Origin: Siphonodentalium dalli
Taxonomy: Eukaryota > Mollusca > Scaphopoda > Gadilida > Siphonodentaliidae
NCBI GenBank assembly: GCA_032622095.1
Contig: CP136064.1
Location: 40,633,912-40,697,911, forward strand
Reading direction: 5' to 3'
Length of the DNA: 64,000 nt
The notes beneath the pieces are model-generated. The model saw only the letters and a program-made list of their open reading frames with translations, searched no databases and was not told the origin of the DNA. Below, one piece after another: positions 34,603 to 45,218 of this stretch. How positions within the stretch are numbered: position 1 is the first letter of the stretch; each line of letters opens with the position of its first letter. Position numbers and translations under genes: made by a program.

Positions 34603-34866
34603 TTAATGTTTAGTGTCATTAACTTATTATCCATTCTTTTGCAAACTGCTCACTCAACCTCTGTGGTTGCAAGTGAAATTAAGTCACCAAGGATAGGTCC
34701 ACCTGTTGTTATTTTTGAAAGTTGACTCTTTCCATTCCTCCCATAATTAAAACATATCGAATCCAATTTAGTGAAAAACATGGCATTGGTTACCAACCTT
34801 GTGAATTTTCTTTGAAATAATATGGATGGTGATCTGTATATGCTTTATTCTACACCAGAGAAAAGC

Positions 34867-36040
34867 TAGGGACCGACGAATCGGCAATTTCAACATCGAA
34901 TCGAATCTCGAAATCGAATCGAATCTTTTGCTGACACTTTAGAAGATTTGCGGTACATGTCGGTGGGAGGTATGAGCAAAATGAGGGCAACTGTCAGACG
35001 ATTTTATAACGTCTGTGAGATAACGCGAAGCTTACGAAGTTACGGTGGAGGTTCATTAAACTACAGTTTTATGACATGGTATGATCAACATTTAGTTTAA
35101 TATGAGAATGGCACGTCAGTTCATAGTTTTTTGTTGTTTACACAGTAACACTGCCACTAGTCTATGCGAGGCATACATGTGCAGAATAGTTTCCGTTTGC
35201 AATTGAGTCTGGTGCGAGTCATTGTAATCGGAAACGATTCTGCGCATGTACGCCTCGCCCTGTCGCATGCATGGCAGAATGCACGCGCGATATCAGAATT
35301 GGGCATTCTGACTTGGGATTGGCGCATACGCAAACGCCAAACGGAATCACGGGAACTATAGAATCCCAATGTGGACCTTTTCGTCGGATCAACCGAGTTA
35401 GTTGTCAGGACTCAGGAACAGAGGAACTGTTAATGAAAGCTGAATGGTCACAGAAAGTCTATCTGTAATTTCTATATGTTCTGCACAGTATGGAAATATA
35501 GAGTTATTCCTCTTTATATGTCATCATTGTCATGCGGATTAGCGTTGACGAATGGTGAACATTCTTGATCGTGAAATTTAAGTGATTTCTTGGTGGCTTA
35601 CCCCGCTTTGGCAGCTGGGGCTGGGCTAGATCGCGACATTTCTGGTATTATGTGGTGGAATAAACATTGTGTGCTCTGCTCTCATTTTGGTCCAACCGTG
35701 CTGAAAACGTGACGTGAACCATCACCGATCACCGACCTATATGTTGTTGTATGAGTAACCCGCCGACTTTCCGCGTCCGCGAGTAACCACCACTGGGACT
35801 GGGAAGCTTATGTGCAGTGGCTTATTGGGCAACCTATATATACATGTTAGATCACGGAGGTCGCAGATGGTCGCGGAAGGAGATTCAGATTACGTATTGG
35901 GGATATAACGAACATTTTTTAAGATACTGCAGGCGATAAAGGACTTTTATACAACGATTAGAAATATCCCGAATCACACGACCGCTTTCGAATCGGAACG
36001 TAAGATTCGAAATCGAATCTCGAAGCTTCGTCGGTCCCTA
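34867..36040. mobile_element. hAT-like element, 1.17 kb, duplication AGAAAAGC
   Basis: Left TAGGGACCGACGAATCGGCA, right GAAGCTTCGTCGGTCCCTA, identical flanks AGAAAAGC at 34859-34866 and 36041-36048. The subterminal regions carry repeated AATCGAATCGAAT. The overlapping open frames at 35157-35468 show no transposase motif. Confidence 0.85.
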
Positions 36041-36195
36041 AGAAAAGCCTACACATTCATATATAAACATGCCACAAACAGATGCCACATCATAGCTCTA
36101 CATTCATATACAATAGGACAAATTCTGCATTTGACTGAAAGCAATCCTGTCCTATGAATCATGCTCCAGCAAGTTTATCAAACGGAATAATAAGA

Positions 36196-36369
36196 TTATA
36201 ATGCATCGTTTAGTTTATCACAAAGAATAAGTCTGTCAAAGACAGATCCAATCAGCATCTGGTTGCCATAGCGACTAGCCACTGAGCTGCCAGACATTTT
36301 GCTACCATCGTTCTGATAAGCTTCAGTCACAGACGTCACCCTTCCATCCTTCAATGTCAGCTTCAGAAC
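36196..36369 (-). CDS. PON: Paraoxonase/arylesterase, last coding exon
   Basis: Minus-strand exon beginning after CACACAG and reading VLKLTLKDGRVTSV onward. Its end, SSVASRYGNQMLIGSVFD and then LCDKLNDAL-stop, matches the C-terminal blade of animal paraoxonases, which end in an LIGTVFHKALYCEL-type sequence (family knowledge). The family's C-terminal cysteine, which forms a disulfide with one near the N-terminus, is present in LCDKL. The TAA is at 36196-36198. The exon opens in phase 0, matching the exon at 45084. The intron before it is 8.7 kb. Confidence 0.92.
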   Translation of the reverse strand, partial: VLKLTLKDGRVTSVTEAYQNDGSKMSGSSVASRYGNQMLIGSVFDRLILCDKLNDAL

Positions 36370-36429
36370 CTGTGTGTACAACAAAAGAACAATTTGATGA
36401 ATTAGTTAACAGTGTGATGAGATAAGTTG

Positions 36430-37330
36430 GTTACAAACCTTTATTCTGAAGACCCAATACTATGAAGTCCCCAAAACCATGAAGGTCCGTGGTTCGAAGG
36501 TAAAATACTCCGAAGGCCCAATGGTCTGAAATATTTTTACCCTTTCATGTCGGGAGCTGCGCTGGTGCAGCATTAAATATCATGGGCCAATGCATTCTTT
36601 TTATATGTGAGTCTCACATAGGGAGCCTCGCAAACATAAGAGAATACTCTGGCTTACAATGTCAAGTTAAATATTGTTAGGCCAATGCATTCTCTTATAC
36701 CGGTATATGCGAGGCTCCCTATGGGATACTCACATATATAAGAGAATGCATTGGCAAAGGTTTTCGCAAAATTTTAGGACGCTCCAGTCATGGAATAGTT
36801 AACACTCTGAAGGTCCAATACTCAGACGGCCCAATAGTTCAAAGTATTAATACTCAGAAGGTCCAATACTCAGAAGGTCAAATAATCAGAAGGCCCAATA
36901 GTTCAAAGTATTAATACTCTGAATGTCCAACACTCGGAAGGCCCAATAGTTCAAAGTATTAATACTCTGAATGTCCAACACTGGGAAGGCCCAATAGTTC
37001 AAAGTATTAATACTCTGAAGGTCCAATACTCAGAAGGTCCAATACTCAGAAGGCCCAATAGTTCAAAGTATTAATACTCTGAAGGTCCAATACTCAGAAG
37101 GCCCAATAGTTCAAAGTATTAATACTCTGAAGGTCCAATACTCAGAAGGCCCAATAGTTCAAAGTATTAATACTCTGAAGGTCCAATACTCAGAAGGTCC
37201 AATACTCTGAAGATCCAATACTCAGAAGGTAAATACTCAGAAGGTCCAATACTCAGAAGGTCTAATACTTTGAAGATCTTATACTTCGAAAACCAGTTAC
37301 TCAAAAGTTCCGATACTCTGAAGGTGTTTT
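36430..37330. repeat. Minisatellite of GGTCCAATACTCAGAAGG units
   Basis: Units alternate GGTCCAATACTCAGAAGG and GGCCCAATAGTTCAAAGTAT followed by TAATACTCTGAA, about 48 bases per pair. The array is split by the element at 36540-36798. Its basic 17-18-base motif resembles the CCATAACTCCGAAGG arms at 26.5 kb. Confidence 0.85.
36540..36798. mobile_element. TTAA-type element, CATGTCGGG shell, inserted in minisatellite
   Basis: Ends CCCTTTCATGTCGGGAGCTG and CGCTCCAGTCATGGAATAG, right flank TTAA, left flank TTAC. Two palindromic cores are inside. Confidence 0.7.
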
Positions 37331-37834
37331 GAGGTAATAAGCAGATTTCACTGTGTGCAGACCTTCATGGTCGTTCTTGTAGGGATCGGTCTACATAGTG
37401 CATTGTCAAAAAAATCGAAGAGTTGATTATGTAGGCTTCTGAAATTTTGCATCTACCAAGTCTGCCTTGGACGAACTTCTTGCAGGCATGCTTGTTGATA
37501 GGTTCAACTTTATTATTTTGTTCTGTGAAGTTCTAAGAAACTTGATCATTTCAGTTTAATTTCTACTTATACGGAGATTCTGAGTTATTGGTATTGGATA
37601 CTATGTCACGAGCATGTGATTATATGCCACATGTATGAGATATTAAGTCACATGCATGAGAGAACCAAAGCGGCATCTAATCTCCGGCTCAGGCATAGAA
37701 GTTTTATCTTTCAAAGGTTTTACCATACTAGAGGAGGGACTGAGGCTCCTTCAACCCTCTTATCGCAAAGTCACTGAATGCTTACATAGTTGGTATATAA
37801 TGATAGATTCATTAAAAAAAATGAAATATAGATA

Positions 37835-37955
37835 CAGTAATGCCCTCGGCGAGAGCTTTCCGATGAATGGCAACAAGCCATATTTCCGACTAAATCCTGA
37901 AAAGTTACCCATAATTCTGCTTTGGTTAAGAGGTCGATTACTTAGGGCATTACTG
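37835..37955. repeat. Family B MITE, left arm deleted
   Basis: CAGTAATGCCCTC is followed directly by the centre (GAGAGCTTTCCGATGAATGG) and a complete right arm ending GGGCATTACTG. TA on both sides. Confidence 0.8.
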
Positions 37956-38052
37956 TATGTATATCCATAGTCTTGCTCCGCGGGTGTGTCTATTAATACG
38001 AGGGGACATTTAAGTTGCGGTTCAAGAGGTGTATGCCATCACATGTCGAAAA

Positions 38053-38306
38053 CAAGCCTTGAAATAGGGTGTCTGTCATTTGCAGAATGAGGTCCCCAGA
38101 GGGTGAATTTAGTTATGCTACCCCACATAGCGGGCTAGCATCACCAAATTCACCCTCTGGGAACCTCATTCTGCTTACACCTCAGCAGAATGAGGTTCCC
38201 AGAGGGTGAATTTGGTGACGCTAGCCCGCTATGCGGGGTAGCATCACTAATTTCACCCTCTGGGGACCTCATTCTGCAAATGACAGACACCCTATTTCAA
38301 GGCTTG
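38053..38306. mobile_element. hAT-like MITE (family A), 254 bases, duplication GTCGAAAA
   Basis: Ends CAAGCCTTGAAATAGGG and CCCTATTTCAAGGCTTG, with identical flanks GTCGAAAA at 38045-38052 and 38307-38314. Nearly the same sequence and exactly the same length as 516-769, so this subfamily moved recently. Confidence 0.9.
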
Positions 38307-38559
38307 GTCGAAAATGTCCAGCCACCATATATTGGAGGGACATCAGGCTGCAGGCTGGTGCGTTACAGTCCTATGTAGGGAGGGGGGGGGGGGGGGTCTG
38401 CACACTATCAGGAAGAGGAAGATCATTGAGATGAAGATTATAGAAAACTTATTAGAAATGGACTCAATTAAGACCGGGGTTTCCTAGCACGCTATGCCAG
38501 CTTGTTTCTGTGTCGCTGACTTTTATGTCATTGACGTTGTTTTCTGTACGCAAACTGCC

Positions 38560-38625
38560 ATTACACCTGAGAAAGACCTAGAAGGGTCGAAACTTAAGCC
38601 TGTGGAATAAATTTTCACAACAAGT
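38560..38625 (+). repeat. Retroelement-tail fragment with hammerhead-like core
   Basis: CCTGAGAAAGACCTAGAAGG then GTCGAAAC has the order CUGA, stem II, GAAA of a hammerhead core, with GACC/GGTC pairing, but A replaces the usual G after CUGAN. Such motifs are typical of Penelope-like element ends (family knowledge). AATAAA follows at about 38607. Confidence 0.35.
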
Positions 38626-38831
38626 CTACAAAGGTGTTACAATCTTATTTATATTATCAATTATGGAGACTTGTACTGCACACCTTATAATTATATAAAC
38701 AAACACTTGCAAATTCCAAAGGATGCATTCAGTGTGTTTAATCGTAATTTCGTTGTGCTCAGTTACTGTATCTGAGTCAAACTGTGTGAGTCCATGCATT
38801 TGGTCATGATGGCCATGATATGTATAACATA

Positions 38832-39149
38832 TGTTATGTTCTTAGTATGTTCCGTTTCATGTGAACCGGGTATTACAGAATAATCCGGAATACCCGGTTC
38901 GCATGAAACGGAACATACTAAGAACATTACAATGCATATTTTCCAACAATCAAACTCTGGGACTAACAAATGCTCAGCCTACTGTTGACCACGATTAAGT
39001 ATGGACACTGTAATTAATATTGCGAACCAGGTATTCCGGATTATTCTGCAAACCAATATGTCAGCGTCCAGGTTTCCAATAAACGTGCTCTCAATATAAT
39101 CGATCATTCCAATCAAATACCAACCAATTAACCCACCAACAACATCACA
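38832..39149 (+). repeat. 5' LTR with internal fold-back insertion
   Basis: Begins TGTTATGTTCTTAG and ends CAACAACATCACA. Compared with the 3' LTR it holds about 160 extra bases. These include an inverted copy of the first 57 LTR bases (ending GGAACATACTAAGAACATTACA on this strand) and about 90 bases of unknown origin. Confidence 0.8.
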
Positions 39150-39170
39150 TTGGCGACCGAGGATAACTAT
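39150..39170 (+). other. Primer-binding-site-like sequence
   Basis: TTGGCGACCGAGGATAAC follows the 5' LTR directly. TGGCGACCG is a common primer-binding start in Ty3/Gypsy elements; the priming tRNA is not assigned. Confidence 0.6.
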
Positions 39171-39287
39171 CGATACCCGATAGAGCCCACCTATACCGTC
39201 CTGACCAAATATATGTGCTGCAATACCCGTTTTCCAACTTTTGATCCAAGTCCCGAGGCCGGCGGCGTTGGCGTTGGGAAAAAGGGG

Positions 39288-40100
39288 CCAAGAAGTTTAA
39301 AGATCTACTTGTGGCTATGAACATCGCTGATGCAGCCCGACAACGAGCCCTACTCTTTCATTATGTGGGTGACGAAGACATTTTTACCAAATACAAATTT
39401 GCCCGCTGTTGCTGATGCCAATGAAGCTCAATCAACATTTGATGTGGCTATAGAAGCTTTAAATCAACACTTCACACCACAAAGGAACAGGGAAATGGAG
39501 ATTCACATCTTCCGAAAAGCTGATGAGACTGTTGATGTATTCCACACCCGTCTAAAGAAGCTTGCGAAGTACTGTGAGTTCACCGAGGAGGACCGAGAGA
39601 TAAAAACACAAATAATACAGGGATGTATTTCATTGAAGCTACGACAAGATGCTCTACGTGATGGTAACATGACACTCAAACAATTACTTGACAAAGCTCG
39701 TGCAGAAGAAATCGCTGTGAAACACACCAGCGAAATGGAATCGCCAAAATCTAAGAGACGTCAATGTTGTTTCAAAACACAAATCACCTCATACCGGTTA
39801 TCGTCGACATGACAAACCACAGTTCGACTCATCACATTACCGTGACCAACCAATCCGACCAAAATACAGTCCGCGAAACACCAAATGTGGATTGTGTGGT
39901 GGAAATTACCCCCAACCTGGAGGAAGAACAGGATGTCCCGCCTACGGAAAGCAATGCATGGTGTGTCTTCGTTTTGATCATTTTAAGGCTGTATGCAGGT
40001 CAACAACAAAACCACCACCACCTGGTCCACCGTGTCGAGATCGGAATGCGAAGAACCATCACCAAAACCAAAATAATCAAAAAATCAGAACATTAACTGC
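39288..40100 (+). pseudogene. gag region, frame-broken
   Basis: The N-terminal piece (NIADAARQRALLFHYVGDED) is in one frame. The main capsid part is in another, 39330-39812, with features such as FTPQRNREMEIHIFRKA and a QLLDKARAEE helix. The nucleocapsid is in a third frame (39892 onward) with CMVCLRFDHFKAVC, a C-x2-C-x4-H-x4-C knuckle. At least two frameshifts separate them, so the gene is dead. Confidence 0.8.
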
Positions 40101-40149
40101 AGATATGAAGAAGACTAACCTGTCAGAGAAGTCGTCGAGTGAAAGTGAG

Positions 40150-40341
40150 GCTGAATATGTCTTTGCGATCCGTGGTCGAAATCAACCAACATTCAATGTT
40201 CAACTGAATGGATCTCTGATAAACATGATAGCCGATTCTGGAGCCGGTATTAATGTGCTAGATGAACATGACTTCCACACAATGACAAATCAACCGACAC
40301 TGATGAAATCAGAAACCAAGATTTATCCATACGGTAAATAA
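40150..40341 (+). pseudogene. Retroviral-type aspartic protease segment
   Basis: The same frame as the knuckle continues to IADSGAGINVLDE, the D-S-G-A active-site motif of retroelement proteases, then stops at 40339-40341. The reverse transcriptase follows in a different frame two bases later. Confidence 0.75.
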
Positions 40342-40343
40342 AA

Positions 40344-41627
40344 GTGGGTGATAGAGAAGTTTCAGACACAGTTTATGTAGTTCCAGGAAAGTTTGGTTCG
40401 CTTCTGTCTTGTGAAACTGCAGTAAAGCTTGAACTAATAAAATTTGCACCTCACATCAACTCTGTATCAACTGAGACCACCGATAACATCGACTTGTTGC
40501 TAAATGAATATGAACATCTTTTCAATGGAATTGGTAAGCTGAAAGATTACCAAGTGAAACTACACATTGATGAAAGCATTCAACCAGTAGCACAACCACA
40601 CCACAGAATTTCCTTTCATATGAGGAAGCAAGTTGAAGAACAACTGGAGCGCGATGAGAAAATGGGGATAATAGAAACTATTGAGGGTCCGACTCCATGG
40701 GTTTCACCTTGTGTGATCGTTCCAAAATCGACACCAGGTCAAGTGCGACTTTGCGTAGATATGCACGCAGCTAACCAAGCAACAAAACGAGAACGACACA
40801 TTATGCCGACAGTCGATGATATAATCCACAATATCAATGGCGCAACCGTGTTTTCAAAATTGGATCTGGTCCAGGCGTACAATCAGTTAGAGCTATCACC
40901 TGATTCACAACACATTGCAACATTTTCAACACATATTGGACTACGACGCTACAAGAGATTAATGTTTGGGGGCAACATGGCCAGTGAAATATTTCAAAAC
41001 GTTATCCGCGAAACACTGAGTGGTCTTCATGGTGTAATGAATCTTAGCGTTGATATCCTCACATATGCGGAGACCAAAAAACAACATGATTTGAATCTCC
41101 GTGCAGTCATGGAACGTCTGAGTGAACGCGGCTTAACCTTAAATCGCGAAAAGTGCCCATTCCAAAAATCTCGACTTGAGTTTTATGGATTTGTGGTCAG
41201 CTCAGCAGGGATGGAACCAGACCCGATAAAAATTGATGCGATTGTAAATGTCACGACACCAAAATCTGTTGGCGAAGTACGGAGTTTTTTAGGAATGGTG
41301 AATTACACGTCGCGGTTCATAAAAGACTATGCAACTATCACACACCCACCCTGTGAGCTAACAAAGAAAAATATGAAGTTCGATTGGACACAGAAACACG
41401 ACACTGCGATGGCGAAACTCAGAAGTGCACTGTCATCATCACCTTTCATGACATATTTTGACACCATTGTTGTCGATGCGAGCCCTGTTGGAATTGCCAC
41501 GATGCTAACACAGAAAGACACCAAGACTGATGAATCCCGTATTGTCTCATACACCAGTCGATCGCTAACACCGGTAGAGCAGCGCTATTCCCAAACTGAA
41601 CACGAAGGTCTTGGAGTTATTTGGTGA
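40344..41627 (+). pseudogene. Reverse transcriptase and RNase H, active site altered
   Basis: Fingers and palm motifs are visible: WVSPCVIVPKS, RLCVDMHAAN, FSKLDLVQAYNQLELS and YKRLMFGGNMASEIFQ. The catalytic box reads NLSVDIL where the family has Y/F/S-x-D-D, so one metal-binding aspartate is replaced by valine. The connection (FLGMVNYTSRFIKDY) and the RNase H start (VVDASPVGIATMLTQ) follow. An in-frame TGA at 41625-41627 ends the frame inside RNase H. Confidence 0.85.
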
Positions 41628-42820
41628 TGCGAACATTTTCACCTTTACGTCTATGGAAAGCCATTCACCATAATCACAGATCACAAATCCCCAACTCGGA
41701 AACTTTGGAAATCCCAATTTGAAACCGTCTGCGAGGTTGGAACGATGGACACTACGTCTACAACCATATGAAATGACATTGAAATTCTCACCAGGCAAAG
41801 ATTACCCAGTTGACTATCTGTCGCGTCATCCAATGAGTGCCGACATACCGCAAAGTGACACTCGTGCTACCAAAGTCGCAGAAGAATACGTTAACTTTCT
41901 GACTTTACATGCCGTACCAAAAGCGATGACGATCAATGAAATTCGCGAAGCTGTAAAGAATGACGAGACACTCCAAAATGTGATCAAATTCGTACAACAC
42001 GATGACTGGGACAACAATTTGTTTAAAAGTTCATTGCACAGCAGTTTCTACAATGTACGAAGTGACCTTGCATCAGACAGCAATGGAAGTCTCCGCCTTC
42101 GAAATAATCGACTTGTGATACCTGAGTCACTGCAAGACCGTGTGATTTCACTCGCGCACCAAGGTCACCAGGGTGTAGTAAAAACTAAACGTCTGATTCG
42201 AGAGAAAGTTTGGTTCCCTAACATTGACAAGATGGTGGAGAATCGTGTAAAATCATGCATTCCATGCCAAGCTTCAAACCCGATATCGAATGCTGAACCA
42301 TTGAAAATGTCACCGCTACCTGATGGACCATGGCAATCATTGAGCGCAGATTTCTGGGGACCGACACCAACCAGAGAGTACCTGCTAGTCATCATTGACA
42401 ACTATTCTCGATTTCCAATAGTTGAAATTGTACGATCAACCGCAGCCAAAACTGTGATTCTATTTCGACAAGATATTTTCTCTGTTCCGTGTATGTAATA
42501 TCTTGAAAACCGACAATGGACCACCATTCAACTCTAATGACATGAGAACATTTGCTGAACATCTGGGATTCAAACACCGGAAAGTAACCCCGTATTGGCC
42601 GAAAGCAAATGGAGGAGTAGAAAGGTTCATGCTTACTCTCAAACGAATAATAACTGCTAGTAGCGCAGAGAAGCAGCCTTGGAAACAGAGACTGTACTCT
42701 TTCCTGAGAAATTATCGCGCGACCCCTCGTTCCACGCTTGATAAGTCACCATCAGAGTTACTGTTTGGTAGATCAATCAAAACTACACTACCAGAGACTC
42801 TTAAACCTGTAATCGATTAA
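41628..42820 (+). pseudogene. RNase H end and integrase, frameshifted
   Basis: The RNase H part continues after the TGA (ITDHKS). It then shifts frame near 41700 into 41719-42498, with DYLSRHP, the HHCC zinc module (AHQGHQG then CIPCQ) and the first catalytic D in SADFWGP. A second shift near 42500 leads to 42503-42820 with the second D (TDNGPPF) and the E in GGVERF. All three catalytic positions survive, in two frames. Confidence 0.85.
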
Positions 42821-43252
42821 CAGTTACAACAGAGAGATAGATTGGCGAAGGAGAAGATGAAAGAAAGAACCGACAAGAATCCTAGAGATAGTGACATATG
42901 TGTTGGTGACACTGTTATTGTGAAACAAATCCGTAAGAACAAACTTGATACACCATTCAATCCAACACCGTATCTTGTTTTTGCTGTAAAAGGATCCATG
43001 ATAACTGCTGAAAAGAACATTCACAGAATAAACCATAACAGTTCTCATTTCAAACGTGTATACATACCATATGAACATTGTGAAGAACCAGTTGACTCGA
43101 GTGGTGATCAGTGAGTAAACAATGCCAACGATTCTGATGGAAATGACAATCAGGTTGATAACAGTATTGTGCTAATTGACACTGGAGAAGCCAGGATGCC
43201 GAGTCGTACCAGAAAGGCACCAGCATATCTGGATGATTATGACTGTGACTAA
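42821..43252 (+). pseudogene. Integrase C-terminal tail with in-frame stops
   Basis: Same frame as the preceding integrase part but separated by TAA (42818-42820) and TGA (43112-43114). It shows VGDTVIVKQIRKNKLDTPF, the chromatin-binding-like C-terminal fold, and a final RKAPAYLDDYDCD tail typical of Ty3/Gypsy polyproteins. Confidence 0.75.
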
Positions 43253-43410
43253 AATATTAGTCTTGAGTAGTTATGGTGATCATTACTGTTTGGGCTTCAA
43301 CTAGAGCTATACATTTTACTTATAGAAGTTTTCTTTTTACTACTGAGTAGTAATCACACTAGTAGAGTTTAGATCTTGTTTTGTTTAAATGTTTTTTTCT
43401 TCAAATCCTT

Positions 43411-43425
43411 TAAGGTAGATAGGGA
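43411..43425 (+). other. Purine-rich tract before 3' LTR
   Basis: TAAGGTAGATAGGGA ends directly at the 3' LTR and is the likely plus-strand primer site. Confidence 0.55.
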
Positions 43426-43582
43426 TGTAATGTTCTTAGTATGTTCCGTTTCATTCGAACCGGGTATTCCGGATTATTCTGTAAACCAATATGTCAGCAT
43501 CCAGGTTTCCAATAAACGTGCTCTCAATATAATCGATCATTCCAATAAAATACCAACCAATTAACCCACCAGCAACATCACA
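43426..43582 (+). repeat. 3' LTR, 157 bases
   Basis: TGTAATGTTCTTAGTATG to CAGCAACATCACA. It aligns with the outer parts of the 5' LTR at high identity (for example CAGGTTTCCAATAAACGTGC in both). Confidence 0.88.
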
Positions 43583-44934
43583 TGCATAATGAGAGGACCA
43601 GTGTAGTGGAGTAGTAACTTACTAACTTACTACTAAAGTGACTCTCAGATAAAAACAAGTGCATAGCTAGGGCATGGTAATTCCAACAAAGGGCCATAAC
43701 TCTGGTGAAAATTGGTGGGTGGAACCCAAATTCGAACTTGACTCGTATTTTGTGAGACTTACTAAAGTTACCGCCCAGAAACGAAATAAGTGAAAGGACG
43801 AAAAGAAGCCCCGACGTACAGACGAACGGACGGACCAATAATATAACACATCTCGGATTTTTTTAAATGGGAGTGCGTATAACAATTATAACCGAGTCCG
43901 AAACACTTGGGACTATTGAGTCCTTGGACTGTACACTATCTGTAGCTTGTATATAACATTGATTGAAAATAGCAGCCACCCGATGGGAAGTATGATTTGA
44001 TTTGATTGATATCGGGTACTAATACTTTATATAGATATCCTTTTCATGACACAATGAAACAGGCAGGCCCTACCCCATATGTTCTACCCAAGACATGTAT
44101 TAACTGGCTTATATGCCGAGGACTATTCAATCACTGAATGTTGTTTCCATTGGCATGATTGCTATTTTCAGATTGACCACTGTTTTCTTAACAAATAGCA
44201 CAAACATGCCAGGATGAAGCCACCAGACAAAAACACACAGCTGACTTTGTACAATGTAGATACGTATATATGCTTATTTAGAACCTGATAATATTACATG
44301 GGTGTCATAAAGTTTCAGCTATGTGCATATATAAATGGGCCCATTTCTTTAAAAATAAATGACCATCTAACAAGCTGTGTAACATACCAATTCATGTTTA
44401 TTGCATAAAAACACCAAACCTGTTCAATATATTATATTTCATATAAAGGCCAAGGTCAGATCAAATGATATGGATGAGGTTTCCATGTCTTAATGAGTAA
44501 AATTGTATCCACAGTATGGATTCCACACAACTTTTATATTTATAAATAATTGTCCCTAAATCCGGTTGTAACTAGCAATTTGATTGGCTACAATGCCACG
44601 TTTAAATCACCATGTCCCCCGTCACCCTTGACAGCGGGGTATAAGAGAACGTGCGCCAAACAACGGGGGTATATGAGCACGTGAAACATTGGGGGTATAT
44701 GAATGACCCTTGAACTGGCAGTTTCTGCCAATCGTGACGTTGCTCTCGCACGCCAAATTTGACGTCACCTAACGCCAGATCCTTAGGTCAGCTACTGAAT
44801 TGTTCTTATTGGTGTGAATTAATCCGATAACCTATTGAAAACACACTTAAATTAAGGAGACATGGTTATTGCTGTGGGGACAAAATCTTTATCTCCGGCA
44901 ACATCGTGGGGTACATGGAGATTTAATACCTGGA

Positions 44935-45060
44935 TGTCTTATAGACATGATAAGATGAGCCTTATAGACTTGATGAGGTGAGCCTAAAAGACATGATAAG
45001 GTGAGCCTTATAGACATGATAAGGTGAGCCTTATAGACATGATAAGGTGAGTTTTGATAC
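44935..45060. repeat. 23-base minisatellite
   Basis: About five units of GACATGATAAGGTGAGCCTT followed by ATA. Confidence 0.85.
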
Positions 45061-45083
45061 TAAATAAGTGAACTTTTTAATAC

Positions 45084-45218
45084 CTGAGATGGAGCTGGTT
45101 GGCTTGTGTCAAGCATGTGTCGATATATCTTGTATGGTACAGGATGACTCCCTATATAAACCGCTCCTGTCTCAAATTCGATTGTCGGGTTATCTGGTAA
45201 TGTGTACAGGTCATACTC
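45084..45218 (-). CDS. PON: Paraoxonase exon with the D-N and G-x-H motifs
   Basis: Minus-strand exon of 135 bases, phase 0 at both ends, acceptor TTGCAG and donor GTATTA. It contains LPDNPTIEFETG then YIGSHPVPYKIY. In mammalian PON1 the matching stretch holds the calcium ligands Asp269 and Asn270 and His285 (family knowledge); D, N and H are present here. The cysteine beside that histidine in PON1 (Cys284) is serine here. Confidence 0.9.

Larger units (their letters stand above)
38832..43582 (+). mobile_element. Ty3/Gypsy LTR retrotransposon, degraded
   Basis: Order: 5' LTR, primer-binding-like site, gag, CCHC knuckle, protease, reverse transcriptase, RNase H, integrase, purine-rich tract, 3' LTR. 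The short LTR and the gag-knuckle style suggest the Mag-like side of Ty3/Gypsy (inference). The frame is broken repeatedly and the RT active site is altered, so it cannot be autonomous. No matching target duplication was found at the two ends. It lies in the PON intron in the orientation opposite to the gene. Confidence 0.9.
36370..45083 (-). other. PON intron, 8.7 kb, repeat-filled
   Basis: Holds a minisatellite, a TTAA element, family A and B MITEs and a Ty3/Gypsy retrotransposon, each listed separately. 43600-43870 contains a further CCCCCGA-type fragment (GGGCCATAACTCTGGTGAAA, CGAACGGACGGACC). In 44030-45060 only a short minisatellite is seen. Confidence 0.75.

Noticed and set aside
35157-35468. 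Overlapping frames inside the hAT-like element as a transposase remnant
   Set aside because: No transposase motif (dimerisation block or catalytic context) is visible, and both strands are open over the same bases.
516-38306. Palindromic repeats as a CRISPR-like array
   Set aside because: Copies are far apart, have target duplications and terminal repeats, and lie in a eukaryotic genome with introns; they are transposons.
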